NCBI GenBank assembly: GCA_964564015.1 | Contig: CAZLZR010000009.1 | Location: 1-64,000, forward strand | Source: Acetivibrio sp964564015 | Lineage (GTDB): Bacteria; Bacillota; Clostridia; Acetivibrionales; Acetivibrionaceae | DNA: 64,000 bases | Direction: 5' to 3' | Shown here: positions 1 to 8,681 of the stretch, in pieces | Layout of the letters: each line of letters starts with the position of its first letter | How positions within the stretch are numbered: the stretch's first letter is position 1 | Translations under genes and position numbers: made by a program | Notes under the pieces: generated by a model | Told to the model about the DNA's origin: nothing | Seen by the model: only the letters and a program-made list of their open reading frames with translations | Database searches by the model: none

Positions 1-2
1 CT

Positions 3-89
3 GGCGAGCAAACTGCAACTGCAACTATGCAGGCACTTAATCTTAAAAGAACTACTTTCTATAAACTGGTGAAGGAGGTGATTGTATGA
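3..89 (+). CDS. Serine recombinase, C-terminal end only (partial)
   Basis: An open frame enters from the left edge and ends at the TGA at 87-89. Its last 28 residues include MQALNLKRTTFYKLVKE, which reads like the short C-terminal helix-turn-helix of the resolvase/invertase family (compare the usual x-ALGVSRTTFYRLLKE pattern). The catalytic domain lies outside the window, so the assignment rests on this tail alone. The stop codon overlaps the next gene's ATG in ATGA, so the two are probably translationally coupled. If correct, this is a DNA recombinase of an integrative element or phage-like island. A transposon resolvase or an unrelated HTH protein is possible. Confidence 0.5.
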   Translation, partial: GEQTATATMQALNLKRTTFYKLVKEVIV

Positions 90-544
90 TGACGATGTGT
101 CCACGATGTTTAGAGCTATACAGTGAAATTTGGTCGAAGCCTTGTTGTAAATGCGCCGATAAGACCATTCCTGTTGATATTGAACTCATCAATGTCGTTC
201 TGATGCTGCTCACTAGAGGCTTCGATGTATCTTATGCCACTTGTTACCCAGATAAAGAGCAAGGCGAAATCGAAGCTATGGAAATTGAGATTCACTTTAG
301 GAAATTGTATCCGCAGGCTCTCTTTGATGGGCTTCCACCTGACTGGATTGTAATTGACGAATACCCAGTTCTTGGCGGTAAGGTTCTTGATGAACCTGTT
401 GATATCCTTACATGTGCAATCGAATATAGATTTGAAGAGAGCATCCATATTCAAAAGGATATCGCTATAAGCAATCTGGAAACATGGCTCGAAGAGAAAG
501 ACCCGCAATCTTGTAGGGCTATCCTTACATTGGCCGGCTTCTGA
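86..544 (+). CDS. Uncharacterised CxxC protein coupled to a recombinase gene
   Basis: A 152-residue protein of no family I can name. It begins with two Cys pairs, CPRC at residues 5-8 and CCKC at about 20-23, which could hold one zinc ion. The rest is acidic, predicted soluble, without signal peptide or membrane segment. The start is well supported: AAGGAGGTG lies 5-6 bases before the ATG at 86 (a second ATG follows at 89). It overlaps the upstream recombinase stop by 4 bases, so it was probably acquired with it. Accessory proteins beside recombinases can be directionality or regulatory factors, but nothing in the sequence proves such a role. Confidence 0.65.
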   Translation: MMTMCPRCLELYSEIWSKPCCKCADKTIPVDIELINVVLMLLTRGFDVSYATCYPDKEQGEIEAMEIEIHFRKLYPQALFDGLPPDWIVIDEYPVLGGKVLDEPVDILTCAIEYRFEESIHIQKDIAISNLETWLEEKDPQSCRAILTLAGF

Positions 545-588
545 AAAAGAAAAACCCTCTCAACAGTAATGATCTGCAGAAAGGGTTC
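543..588 (-). terminator. Probable terminator for rlmD, convergent region
   Basis: On the minus strand AACCCT (582-587) pairs with AGGGTT (553-558) across a loop holding a CTGCAG palindrome, followed by TTTCTTTTTC. It lies between the convergent 86-544 gene and rlmD, but about 150 bases past the rlmD stop. The stem is only 6 bp. Confidence 0.4.
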
Positions 589-598
589 TATTCTACTC

Positions 599-644
599 TG
601 TTTCTGACATGTCCCCGCACTCCACTCTCAGCAGTACAGAAACA
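599..644. repeat. 8-bp inverted repeat with central ACATGT palindrome
   Basis: TGTTTCTG (599-606) and CAGAAACA (637-644) are perfect inverted copies 30 bases apart. A small ACATGT palindrome follows the left arm. It lies between a recombinase-linked gene and rlmD, where an attachment site or recombinase binding site would be expected. That role is inference. Confidence 0.3.
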
Positions 645-735
645 TTCAGATAGTCATTTAATCGCTTATTTCGTCCTAAATTATCTACTGGGTCAAATGT
701 AAAGTACCTCGCAAAGTGCTTGAAATTCAGGATTT

Positions 736-2103
736 CTATAAATCTGAACGTTGTATTCCCACTATAACCTCGACGTGTGCCGTCCATGGGAACATGTCAA
801 CCGGCTGAACCTCCAGCACCTTGAATCCTCGTTCAGCCAAAAATCCCAAATCCCTCGCAAGGGTGGCAGGGTTACAGGACACATACACAATCCTTTGAGG
901 TTCCATACTGACCAGTGTCTCAAGCAATACCTCATCACAACCCTTACGTGGAGGATCAACTACTACAACATCAGCCTTAATCCCTCTTTGATACATATCG
1001 GGAATTATACGTTCGGCTTCGCCAACCATAAACTCTACATTATCAACACCATTTAGTTTTGCATTCACAATAGCATCCTTTACCGCCTCTTCCACTACCT
1101 CCACGCCATATACCTTTTTTGCCCTCTCGGACAAAAATAATGAAATGGTACCTATACCGCAGTACAAATCAAATACAGTCTCTTGACCGGTAAGGCCGGC
1201 ATACTCCAAAGCCTTATTGTATAATACCTCGGTCTGTATAGGATTGACCTGAAAAAAAGATAGGGGAGATATCCTGAACATAAACTTTCCTATAAAGTCC
1301 ATGATTGTCTCTTCACCATAAATGACAATATTCTTCGAACCTAAAATAACGTTGGTATTCGCAGTATTTACATTCAGTACAATGCTCTTTATTTCAGGTA
1401 TCTCTTCGGTAAGAAGTTTGACCAGCTTGTCCTGCCCCGGTAAACTTTTGCCGTTCAACACAAGAACCACCATAACCTCTCCCGTATTAAACCCGGTTCT
1501 TGTCATAACATGCCTTACAAGGCCTTTACCCGTTGTTTCGTCATATACGCTTATGTTGTTTTTTCTCAAAAAATCCTTTACTATAAGCTTGGCTTTGTCA
1601 CTTATGCTGTGCTGAATCATACACAGTGGTGAATCAACAATATCATGGGATTTTTTCGCATAAAAGCCAACCTTAAGCTCATCATTGTGACGCCCAACCG
1701 GGTATTGCGCCTTATTTCTATAATTAAGTGGTTTTTGCATCCCTATGGTATTATTAACCTTAACATCTTGAAGCTTACCAATCCTATTAATACTTTCTAT
1801 CACCAATTCAGTCTTAAATCTAAGCGCTGCTTTTTCACTCATATGCTGAAGACTGCAGCCTCCACACCTGTTATACACTCCGCATGGAGGTTCAATCCTA
1901 TCCGGTGAAACTTTTATAACCTTTAAAAGCTTTCCAACGGCGTAACTTTTATTAACCTTTATAACCTTTATCTCAACTTCTTCTCCCTTTAGGGCACCGT
2001 CGACAAATACTGTAAAGTTGTCAATCCTTCCCACTCCCTGACCTTCATGGGTCATTCCGCCAATCTCCAATTTATATATTTCATTTTTTTTAACTGGAAC
2101 CAA
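736..2103 (-). CDS. rlmD: 23S rRNA (uracil-5-)-methyltransferase, RlmD/RumA family
   Basis: SAM-dependent enzyme making 5-methyluridine in 23S rRNA; Gram-positive members often modify both U747 and U1939. An N-terminal TRAM domain (KLEIGGMTHEGQGVGRI) is followed by the Fe-S cysteines in CGVYNRCGGC and a fourth near residue 160. Then come the methyltransferase motifs DLYCGIGTISLFLS, VVDPPRKGCDE and the catalytic-Cys motif VSCNPATLARD. I prefer a TTG start at 2103 because AGAGGCGG lies 7 bases before it; an ATG at 2121 adds six residues with a poor ribosome site. After the conserved HVE near the end the tail (VIVGIQRSDL) is unusual, and a recombinase gene lies close by. This makes the 3' end a candidate integration site. 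Confidence 0.9.
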   Translation of the reverse strand: MVPVKKNEIYKLEIGGMTHEGQGVGRIDNFTVFVDGALKGEEVEIKVIKVNKSYAVGKLLKVIKVSPDRIEPPCGVYNRCGGCSLQHMSEKAALRFKTELVIESINRIGKLQDVKVNNTIGMQKPLNYRNKAQYPVGRHNDELKVGFYAKKSHDIVDSPLCMIQHSISDKAKLIVKDFLRKNNISVYDETTGKGLVRHVMTRTGFNTGEVMVVLVLNGKSLPGQDKLVKLLTEEIPEIKSIVLNVNTANTNVILGSKNIVIYGEETIMDFIGKFMFRISPLSFFQVNPIQTEVLYNKALEYAGLTGQETVFDLYCGIGTISLFLSERAKKVYGVEVVEEAVKDAIVNAKLNGVDNVEFMVGEAERIIPDMYQRGIKADVVVVDPPRKGCDEVLLETLVSMEPQRIVYVSCNPATLARDLGFLAERGFKVLEVQPVDMFPWTAHVEVIVGIQRSDL

Positions 2104-2173
2104 GACATTACCGCCTCTCATGTAAAACTCATATCCTATTATATAAGTATGGTAATAAAAAAACCAGATTTCT

Positions 2174-2203
2174 ACAAAAAAAATAGTCCCCTTAGGGACA
2201 AAG
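2174..2203 (-). terminator. Rho-independent terminator after cbiA
   Basis: GTCCC-TAAG-GGGAC hairpin (2186-2199) followed on the minus strand by TATTTTTTTT. It separates cbiA from rlmD. The rest of the 2104-2385 gap is AT-rich with no gene seen. Confidence 0.75.
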
Positions 2204-2385
2204 AAAAAGAATCAGTTTGCCTTACTGTTAATTATTTCAAACTTTTCTATTATTTAAACACAAAATAATTATTTCCCAGCACCATTAGATAAATCACGAA
2301 AATGGTTATCCTTGAAAAACCGATTTCCATATATCGTATTAAAGAAATTGAAGTGCGATATAAATCTTTATCGCGTTCAATATAC

Positions 2386-3798
2386 TCAAATTGCAAGTAG
2401 TTTTGTCATTTTATATTCCATACAGCTTTCAACAAATGTTTTGGCAAAATCGGTATTGCTCCAAAGATGCAAATGTGGATATGCAGCAACCATATTATAA
2501 ATACTATAACCTGACTTCCAAATTGTTGCTTCCATGTCAGTCCTTCTCTTTATTACATTAAAACACTGCAAAACATCATCCGTTAACATATTTATCTCAG
2601 AATGGCGAAACTCATGCCCTCTTATTATGTAACCTTTTTTTGCCAATATGTTGTCATTTGTCACTTCTATATCAACATAACCGGACTTGTTAGTTCCATC
2701 TGTAATACGACAATAACCGGGCAGTATACCTGCCATATTAAACTTTTCGTTATTTTGATTCTCTATATATTGCGAAAGATATACAAGTCCACCACATTCA
2801 GCATAGGTTGGTATGCCAGCCTTTATAGCATTACTGATACTATTTATGAATAATTTATTTTCCTGAAGCTCTTCTGCATAATATTCAGGATAGCCTCCAC
2901 AAAAATAGATGCCTCCGATATCCTCAGGAAGTTGTTTATCCTTCAAAGGACTAAAATATTGTATATCCGCACCCATCATTTTCAAAAGATCCAGATTATC
3001 TTTATAATAAAAGCTGAAGGCCCTATCCTTTGCTACTGCAATTTTGACCTTCTGGGAAGGCTTTGTGTGTTCGAACAAAAACTTTGAACCATTCAGGTAA
3101 GAAACCCTTGGTCTGTTTGACATCTTAATGATAAGGTCAACATCTATTGTCTTTATCACCTGCTCCACAAGTACACGAATCTTTTTCTTCAAATCATTCA
3201 TGTCCTCTTCAGGAATAAGACCAACATACTTGCACGGCAAATCAGACTCATTCATTTTGGGCAAATAACCAAAAACCTTAAGACCGGTTCCTGTTTCAAT
3301 AGCAGCCCTTAAGGATTCGTAGTGTATCTCACTGTCAACTTTGTTTAAAATGACACCAATTATTTCAAGATTCCTGTCATAGTCTATAAAACCTCTGATC
3401 ATAGGGACAATACTTAAAGATGCCCCTTCTGCATTCACAACAAGTATAACCGGAGACTTTATTCTTTTAGCCACATGTGCAGTGCTCCCAACAATTGTAT
3501 TCCCACAGTAACCATCATAAAGTCCGTTTGCACCTTCAATTACCGAGATATCTGCATTTACGGCATTCTTTTCAAAAAGATGAACCACAGTATCTATATC
3601 CAGCATCCAACTATCAAGATTTCTTGAGTTGTTACCTGTAATAAAGGTCTGAATCATTGGGTCAATATAATCAGGCCCGACTTTAAAAGGCTGAACATCT
3701 AACCCCATTACATAAAGAGTCGCTAGTATCCCCATCGTAACAGTGGTCTTTCCACAACCGCTGTTGGTGCCTGCAATTGTAACCTTTCTAATGCTCAT
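2386..3798 (-). CDS. cbiA: Cobyrinate a,c-diamide synthase (CbiA/CobB)
   Basis: ATP- and glutamine-dependent amidation of the a and c side chains of cobyrinate in the anaerobic cobalamin pathway. The N-terminal half is a dethiobiotin-synthetase-like ATPase with P-loop GTNSGCGKTT at residues 10-19 and the substrate motif KVGPDYIDP. The C-terminal half is a class I glutamine amidotransferase with nucleophile Cys in YAECGGLVYLS (about 333) and the catalytic His in HLHLW (about 440). The full length of 470 residues matches the family. AGAGGAAAA precedes the ATG. No other cobalamin gene is nearby, so it is an orphan here. A related role such as Ni-sirohydrochlorin amidation is possible but less likely in a clostridium. 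Confidence 0.88.
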   Translation of the reverse strand: MSIRKVTIAGTNSGCGKTTVTMGILATLYVMGLDVQPFKVGPDYIDPMIQTFITGNNSRNLDSWMLDIDTVVHLFEKNAVNADISVIEGANGLYDGYCGNTIVGSTAHVAKRIKSPVILVVNAEGASLSIVPMIRGFIDYDRNLEIIGVILNKVDSEIHYESLRAAIETGTGLKVFGYLPKMNESDLPCKYVGLIPEEDMNDLKKKIRVLVEQVIKTIDVDLIIKMSNRPRVSYLNGSKFLFEHTKPSQKVKIAVAKDRAFSFYYKDNLDLLKMMGADIQYFSPLKDKQLPEDIGGIYFCGGYPEYYAEELQENKLFINSISNAIKAGIPTYAECGGLVYLSQYIENQNNEKFNMAGILPGYCRITDGTNKSGYVDIEVTNDNILAKKGYIIRGHEFRHSEINMLTDDVLQCFNVIKRRTDMEATIWKSGYSIYNMVAAYPHLHLWSNTDFAKTFVESCMEYKMTKLLAI

Positions 3799-4022
3799 AT
3801 ATTTTTCCTCTTAACTAAAATACATTTTTCCCCTTATAAAAGCTTCATGCTTTATTACTAATATATCAAAACAATATGGGTAACTTTTACAACTATAATC
3901 AGAATCTCTCCTCTGTGTCACGATAAGATTACAATAAAAATTTTATCTATTACTTCTTATTATACTAATTCAATTCTATTTTTTAAATAGGCTTTCCAAA
4001 ATTTTATTATATTTTTAAGATT

Positions 4023-4667
4023 TTATTGTTTCAAAGAGCAGATAACCGTAAAATCATTATTAAGATAACCCCTTACTACTTTAATATTTTTTACATGGGG
4101 GTATTTCCCTTCAATCATTTCTGCCACTTCCTCATGATCAAAATAATAATAAGTATCTTCCCTATCCGGAGAATTCTTGTCGAGCAGGTTAAAAGCTACA
4201 ATTCCTTTAGTCAAACTAAAAAAACAATCCAAAGCACTATTAAAGAATTCAATATTATTCCCCATATCTAAATTAAAAATCCCGGAAGTATACAAAACAT
4301 CAAAACTATTGTCTTCAAGGTGGTGGTGTTTAAAAATATCCAAGCAGAAAAATTCCCCCGGAAGACTTTTTCCCTTTGCTGCTTCTATCATATCTTCTAT
4401 TATATCAACACCTGTGTACTCAACATTAATACCTTTACAGTTAAGGTACTCCAGAAGATTTCCCAAGCCGCATCCCACATCCAAAATCTTCTTGTTTTCC
4501 AAATCAACATTAGCCGCCAGCATTTCAAATCTCAGTTCCTGAGCTTCCTTACTTTCCCATCCTAAAACTTTATAATCAGGCAGTCCTTTGCCCATATTTG
4601 GTTTATAAAACGCTTCAATATATTTTTTCCTATCTACTCTCGCAACCGGAACACATTTACAATTCAT
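4023..4667 (-). CDS. Class I SAM-dependent methyltransferase
   Basis: A 214-residue soluble protein with the Rossmann motif I DVGCGLGNLLEYL near residue 64, an acidic motif II residue in YTGVDIIEDMIEAA, and a motif IV-like segment DVLYTSGIFNLDMG. This is the Methyltransf_11/25 type of fold. The substrate cannot be read from the sequence. An N-terminal CKC occurs at residues 3-5. AGGAGAG precedes the ATG at 4667. It stands alone between cbiA and the YdjI-like gene, each with its own spacer. Confidence 0.8.
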   Translation of the reverse strand: MNCKCVPVARVDRKKYIEAFYKPNMGKGLPDYKVLGWESKEAQELRFEMLAANVDLENKKILDVGCGLGNLLEYLNCKGINVEYTGVDIIEDMIEAAKGKSLPGEFFCLDIFKHHHLEDNSFDVLYTSGIFNLDMGNNIEFFNSALDCFFSLTKGIVAFNLLDKNSPDREDTYYYFDHEEVAEMIEGKYPHVKNIKVVRGYLNNDFTVICSLKQ

Positions 4668-4785
4668 AACATCTCTCCTGAGTATACAATACGTTTAGTT
4701 TGTTCTACTTATAAAAAACAATAAGTTAATATATTATACCCTTAAAACATCACCAAAAATCAACATAAAAATATTATTTTCATCC

Positions 4786-4824
4786 AAAATAATAGGTCTG
4801 ACTCCCAAAATAAGAATCAGACCT
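4786..4824 (-). terminator. Terminator after the YdjI-like gene (possibly bidirectional)
   Basis: GGTCTGA (4795-4801) pairs perfectly with TCAGACC (4817-4823). On the minus strand the stem is followed by TATTATTTT; the plus side is also T-rich. Confidence 0.7.
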
Positions 4825-4901
4825 TTATATCTTAACTTTTTCTATCATATTGGGTAGTAATCAACCTACACTACCAGCTACCTTTATATTAAACCCTCAT
4901 T

Positions 4902-6035
4902 TTATATCTTGTTACCACAGTCCGGACAGAACTTGGCTCCCGGTGATAACTTTGTTCCACACTGGCTGCACGCAAGTTCCTGTGATGCGCCACAGTCCGG
5001 ACAAAACTTCGTACCCTGCGCAATTTGAGCATTACACTTTACGCAAGAAACGCTCTGCTGTGCTACACTCTGACCACAATTTGGACAGAATTTAACTCCC
5101 TGTTGAACTGGTGTATTACACTTGGGGCATGGAGTTGTCTGCTGGTTCTGAACAGGTTGTTGACCTTGCTGGTTGTTGGTGAACATTTGACCCATCATGT
5201 TTCCTATTGCCGCACCTGCGCCCATTCCTGCTCCCATTCCGGCAAAAGATCCATTACCTTGATTTTCAGCTGCTGAGTTAATAGCATCAAGGGCACGTAT
5301 CTTCGAGTAAGTATCCATACCACCCATAAGACCAATTTTAGATCCTTGCATATACGCTTCACGAAGCTCTTCGGGAAGTGAAAGATCCTCAATTGATAAA
5401 TCTACTATTTCAAGTCCGAATTGACCAAACTTTTCCATAACATTATCTTTAACCTTCTGGCTAAACTCAATGAGCTGAGTTTGAAGATCAAAGAAAGACA
5501 GCTTGGATTCAGCTATTGTATCCTTCAAATATTGTACCAGATATGTTCTGAAGGTGTTTGTAATGTCCTCTGTCTTGTAGCTTGCACGTGTGCCAAACAG
5601 CTCACGCATAAACTTTGTGGGATCAACCACTCTGAATGAGTATAATCCTCTGGCTCTGATTTCCACCTGTCCGAATTTAGGGTCGGGAATTGGCACCGGA
5701 TTTTGTGTTCCCCACTTTTGATCTATAAACTGCTTGGTATTTACAAAATACACTTCTGCTTTAAAAGGAGAATTAAAACCGTATTTCCATGATTTCAATT
5801 TTGTAAGCAAAGGCATATTTTCTGTTGCCAATTCATAAAGTCCAGGGTAAAAAACGTCTGCAAGAATACCTTCATTTACAAATACAGCAGCCTGCGACTC
5901 TCTGACCGTCAACATTGCTCCCATCTTTATTTCCTTATTAGCTACAGGAAACCTGTAAACTATTGTGTCTGAACTCGAGTCTGTCCATTCTATTACTTCA
6001 ATCAGTTGCCCCTTGATAAAATCCATTATTCCCAT
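4902..6035 (-). CDS. YdjI-like SPFH-domain protein with C-terminal zinc ribbons
   Basis: A 377-residue protein resembling Bacillus YdjI ('virion core protein' family), which acts with membrane-stress proteins at the cell membrane. Residues 1-260 form the SPFH/band-7-like part (MGIMDFIKGQLIEVIEW start, then GLYSFRVVDPTKFMREL). A Gly/Ala/Met-rich segment (GAGMGAGAAIGNMMGQM) and a Gln-rich linker follow. The tail holds repeated CxxC pairs, for example CPKCNTPVQQGVKFCPNCG, enough for three double zinc ribbons. There is no membrane segment, so attachment would be through partners. GAGGGGTGTT precedes the ATG. A structured, terminator-bearing leader lies upstream at 6204-6300, suggesting controlled expression. 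Confidence 0.85.
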   Translation of the reverse strand: MGIMDFIKGQLIEVIEWTDSSSDTIVYRFPVANKEIKMGAMLTVRESQAAVFVNEGILADVFYPGLYELATENMPLLTKLKSWKYGFNSPFKAEVYFVNTKQFIDQKWGTQNPVPIPDPKFGQVEIRARGLYSFRVVDPTKFMRELFGTRASYKTEDITNTFRTYLVQYLKDTIAESKLSFFDLQTQLIEFSQKVKDNVMEKFGQFGLEIVDLSIEDLSLPEELREAYMQGSKIGLMGGMDTYSKIRALDAINSAAENQGNGSFAGMGAGMGAGAAIGNMMGQMFTNNQQGQQPVQNQQTTPCPKCNTPVQQGVKFCPNCGQSVAQQSVSCVKCNAQIAQGTKFCPDCGASQELACSQCGTKLSPGAKFCPDCGNKI

Positions 6036-6127
6036 TCTAAAACACCCCTCTTTTTATTATTATAACTACATATTATCTATGCCGAAAAAAGCAATTCGAC
6101 TGTCAATTAAAATAATTTATTAATAGA

Positions 6128-6184
6128 TTAACATATTTTATTATAATTTAAAACATATTTTATTTCAACCTGATACTGATTCAT
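6128..6184 (-). CDS. Possible 18-residue leader peptide
   Basis: A tiny open frame (MNQYQVEIKYVLNYNKIC) starts at an ATG 7 bases after a strong GAGGGG. Its ribosome site, GAAGAGGGGTGT, is nearly repeated before the YdjI-like gene (AAAGAGGGGTGT). It sits between the riboswitch-like terminator and that gene. It could be a leader peptide or a chance frame; no homology is known to me. Confidence 0.25.
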   Translation of the reverse strand: MNQYQVEIKYVLNYNKIC

Positions 6185-6203
6185 ATCTTTACACCCCTCT
6201 TCA

Positions 6204-6300
6204 GTAAAAAATCTTATAGTTTGGGCGATATAAGACAATTTTGAAAAGAAACATCTGCGTAGCTCACTGCTTTTGGCTTTTGGTAGTTGCCGCCGCTATA
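6204..6300 (-). promoter_or_regulatory. Riboswitch-like leader with alternative terminator
   Basis: Read on the minus strand, TCTTATA (6235-6229) pairs with TATAAGA (6218-6212), followed by six Ts: a terminator. The segment between its arms can instead pair upstream: TATAG (6300-6296) with CTATA (6219-6215), and GGCG (6294-6291) with CGCC (6227-6224). The two folds exclude each other, the layout of a riboswitch or attenuator. The region between (with AAAAGCCAAAAGC and GAGCTACGCAG) is GC-rich against AT-rich surroundings. I could not match it to a known aptamer class. It lies after the chemoreceptor stop and before the YdjI-like gene. Confidence 0.45.
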
Positions 6301-6320
6301 TTTTTCTCACGTTAATACTT

Positions 6321-8681
6321 TTAGGCTGTAAATTGACTCATTGCATTTTTAATGCTATCTGAAGCCACATCAAGCTTCTTTGACAATTCTTCCATCTCAC
6401 CGATTACCTTGAGATGTTCTTCAAGATTCTTGTCCAAATTCCCCTCTGATGCGCAGGCATAACTTGTAGATTTATTGATATCATCCACCACTTTTGCAAG
6501 CTTATCGGTTGTATTGGTCTGCTTGTAAGCTTCTTCTGCCGTTGCCTTGATGGAGTCAACCACATATCTTATAGTTTCTATAACTTCAGCAATGCTTGTT
6601 TTAACATTGTTTATTTTTTCCACACCTTCTTCAACTCCCATAAGCCCATTACCCATAAAGTCAACGGACAACTGTATTCTGCCTTGAATTTCCTTGATAA
6701 GTTTCTTGATTTCTCCAGCAGCATTATTGCTTCGTTCTGCCAGCTTCCGTATTTCTTCTGCCAACACTGCAAAGCCTTTTCCCTGCTGTCCCGATCTTGC
6801 TGCCTCAATTGCAGCATTGAGGGCTAAGAGATTGGTTCTTGAAGCTATCTCGGTTATTGTGTTTGTTACTTCTCCAATCTTTCCTGACGATTCTTCAAGC
6901 TGTGAAATTGAACCCGCGATATTCTGAACAGTATCTGTAACCCTTTTTATAACTTCTTCCGCCTCTTCAACCGCCTTACCACCGAATGAGGCGACCTCTA
7001 TTGCCTTCATTCCGTCATCAAGCACTTTAGAAGTAGCCTCTGACATACTTTTAACTCCCTGTGCTATACCGCTTATTTCAGGGAAGTTTGAACTTGTATC
7101 CGAAACACCGTTCTTCATATGCTCAAAAACATTCTTAAATCCTGCTGAAATCTTTCCTGCATTATCTTTACTCTTATTGAATATGTCTGAAAAAACAAAC
7201 TTAAATGAGTTTATTTCTTCCGTAGTACTGCTCATTTCATTGTATAATCGCTGCCTGCTGTCTAAGAACCTGTTCATCTTTTCTCCAAGCTGGCCTATTT
7301 CATCTTTCCCAACAACCTCGGTCCTTGCTGACAATTCTCCGCTTTCAGCCTTTCCAAGCAAGCTAATCATATTCCTGATGGGGTTGATTACATTGTTGGA
7401 AAACAGGAAAACACCCAGCATTCCCAGCCCTACCGAAAGTAAAGTTACTGCAAGAAGAATGATGATAATCCAATTTTTTATACTGTTTGATGCATTAATA
7501 TCACCTTGAAGGTAATTCTTGAATGAAGCTTCCAGCCCTTTCGTTACAGCGTTACAACTTTCCATTAGCTCAAGAGATTTCTGATAATCAGACCTGAGAT
7601 CTTTTCCATTAATTCTTTTGATTTCAGCTTTGAGGCTCTCTATGCTGTTGTCCAACTCCTGGTTCAAAGCCTTAATACTGTTTATCAGAGTCTTGTCTTC
7701 CTCAGATGTGTTGGCAGATATTGTATTAATGATAGTGTTGATTTCATTTGAAAAACTTTCATACTGGCTTATATCTTCCCTGAAAAGGGCAGCTGTCTCG
7801 TTGTATAAGCTGCGCTTCTGCAGGGTTAAGGAAATAATGCGGTTGACAGCAATTAACTGTTCAAGATCCGATTCGATTTTACCGGTACCAAGACCAATTA
7901 TTGAATCATTAAGCTGCTTAGCATTCATTCCTGCCGAAGCGGTTTTGTTCCTTATGCTACCAATGCCCGACTTTAAAATTTCGATCTTTTTATTCAGTGT
8001 GTCAACCTTTCCCTGACCGAATGTCGTTAGATCAATCCCCTGAAGCGCCTTTACTTCTGCTTCAAGGCCTGCAAGCTTCTCCGCCAGGTCATTTATCTGC
8101 GTTTTCCCGGCATCTGAAAGTTTACCCGCCGTACCAATTTTAGTATTCATCAGATTAATATCCTGCTGCAAGCGGTTAACAACATTATTCCTCAGTGCAG
8201 TTTCGGCTTTGATAAGCTCTTCATATTTTAGTGAAGCTGTACTGAGAATATTTTTCATTTCTCCTTTGTTGTCCTCTTCAATATGACGCAAAACATTATC
8301 ATTGTAGAGGCTTCTATATTCTCCGTTTACCTTCTGCAATATATCAAGTTGTTTAAAATCCTCTTCGCTCAGCCTGCTTTTCGCATCACTGTTCAAAGCC
8401 TTCAAGTTCTCAATGCTCTTATCTGCTTCGGTGTTAATTCCGGTAAATTTATCTGCCAAGGATGTATCATGGCTTATTATACTGTCAGAAATCAGCTGCT
8501 GCTCCTGTGTAAGGAGGCTTCCGATTTTACTTAGTCCATCACTAAGATCATGCCTGTTATTTATACTGTTAACCTTTGAAATCACTAAATTATAACCCCA
8601 GAAGGAAATTCCGAAAGAGACTACCGAAACTGCTATTATGCTTACGAGTGCCAACAACAACTTATTTCCTAAGTTTTTCAT
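6321..8681 (-). CDS. Methyl-accepting chemotaxis protein with long helical sensor
   Basis: Membrane chemoreceptor signalling to CheA/CheW. TM1 spans about residues 5-28 (LLLALVSIIAVSVVSFGISF). A roughly 370-residue extracellular region of heptad-like helices follows. TM2 is near 400-425, a HAMP domain follows to about 480, then the cytoplasmic coiled coil with the conserved tip TNLLALNAAIEAARSGQQGK (about 615-640). I chose the ATG at 8681 (MKNLGNK), which has AGTGAGGA 8 bases upstream; a GTG at 8696 adds five residues. The sensor has no Cache-type motif I can see; it may be a four-helix-bundle type. No che genes are in the window. Ligand unknown. Confidence 0.88.
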   Translation of the reverse strand: MKNLGNKLLLALVSIIAVSVVSFGISFWGYNLVISKVNSINNRHDLSDGLSKIGSLLTQEQQLISDSIISHDTSLADKFTGINTEADKSIENLKALNSDAKSRLSEEDFKQLDILQKVNGEYRSLYNDNVLRHIEEDNKGEMKNILSTASLKYEELIKAETALRNNVVNRLQQDINLMNTKIGTAGKLSDAGKTQINDLAEKLAGLEAEVKALQGIDLTTFGQGKVDTLNKKIEILKSGIGSIRNKTASAGMNAKQLNDSIIGLGTGKIESDLEQLIAVNRIISLTLQKRSLYNETAALFREDISQYESFSNEINTIINTISANTSEEDKTLINSIKALNQELDNSIESLKAEIKRINGKDLRSDYQKSLELMESCNAVTKGLEASFKNYLQGDINASNSIKNWIIIILLAVTLLSVGLGMLGVFLFSNNVINPIRNMISLLGKAESGELSARTEVVGKDEIGQLGEKMNRFLDSRQRLYNEMSSTTEEINSFKFVFSDIFNKSKDNAGKISAGFKNVFEHMKNGVSDTSSNFPEISGIAQGVKSMSEATSKVLDDGMKAIEVASFGGKAVEEAEEVIKRVTDTVQNIAGSISQLEESSGKIGEVTNTITEIASRTNLLALNAAIEAARSGQQGKGFAVLAEEIRKLAERSNNAAGEIKKLIKEIQGRIQLSVDFMGNGLMGVEEGVEKINNVKTSIAEVIETIRYVVDSIKATAEEAYKQTNTTDKLAKVVDDINKSTSYACASEGNLDKNLEEHLKVIGEMEELSKKLDVASDSIKNAMSQFTA

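Noticed and set aside
593..787. A 64-residue minus-strand frame overlapping the rlmD 3' end
   Set aside because: It starts inside rlmD, has no ribosome site and no protein-like conservation; it is probably chance or element DNA.
6237..6300. A cyclic-di-GMP-I riboswitch
   Set aside because: ACGCAG and AAAGC words are present, but the required GACGCAAAGCC and GCAAACC arrangement and GAAA tetraloop are missing.
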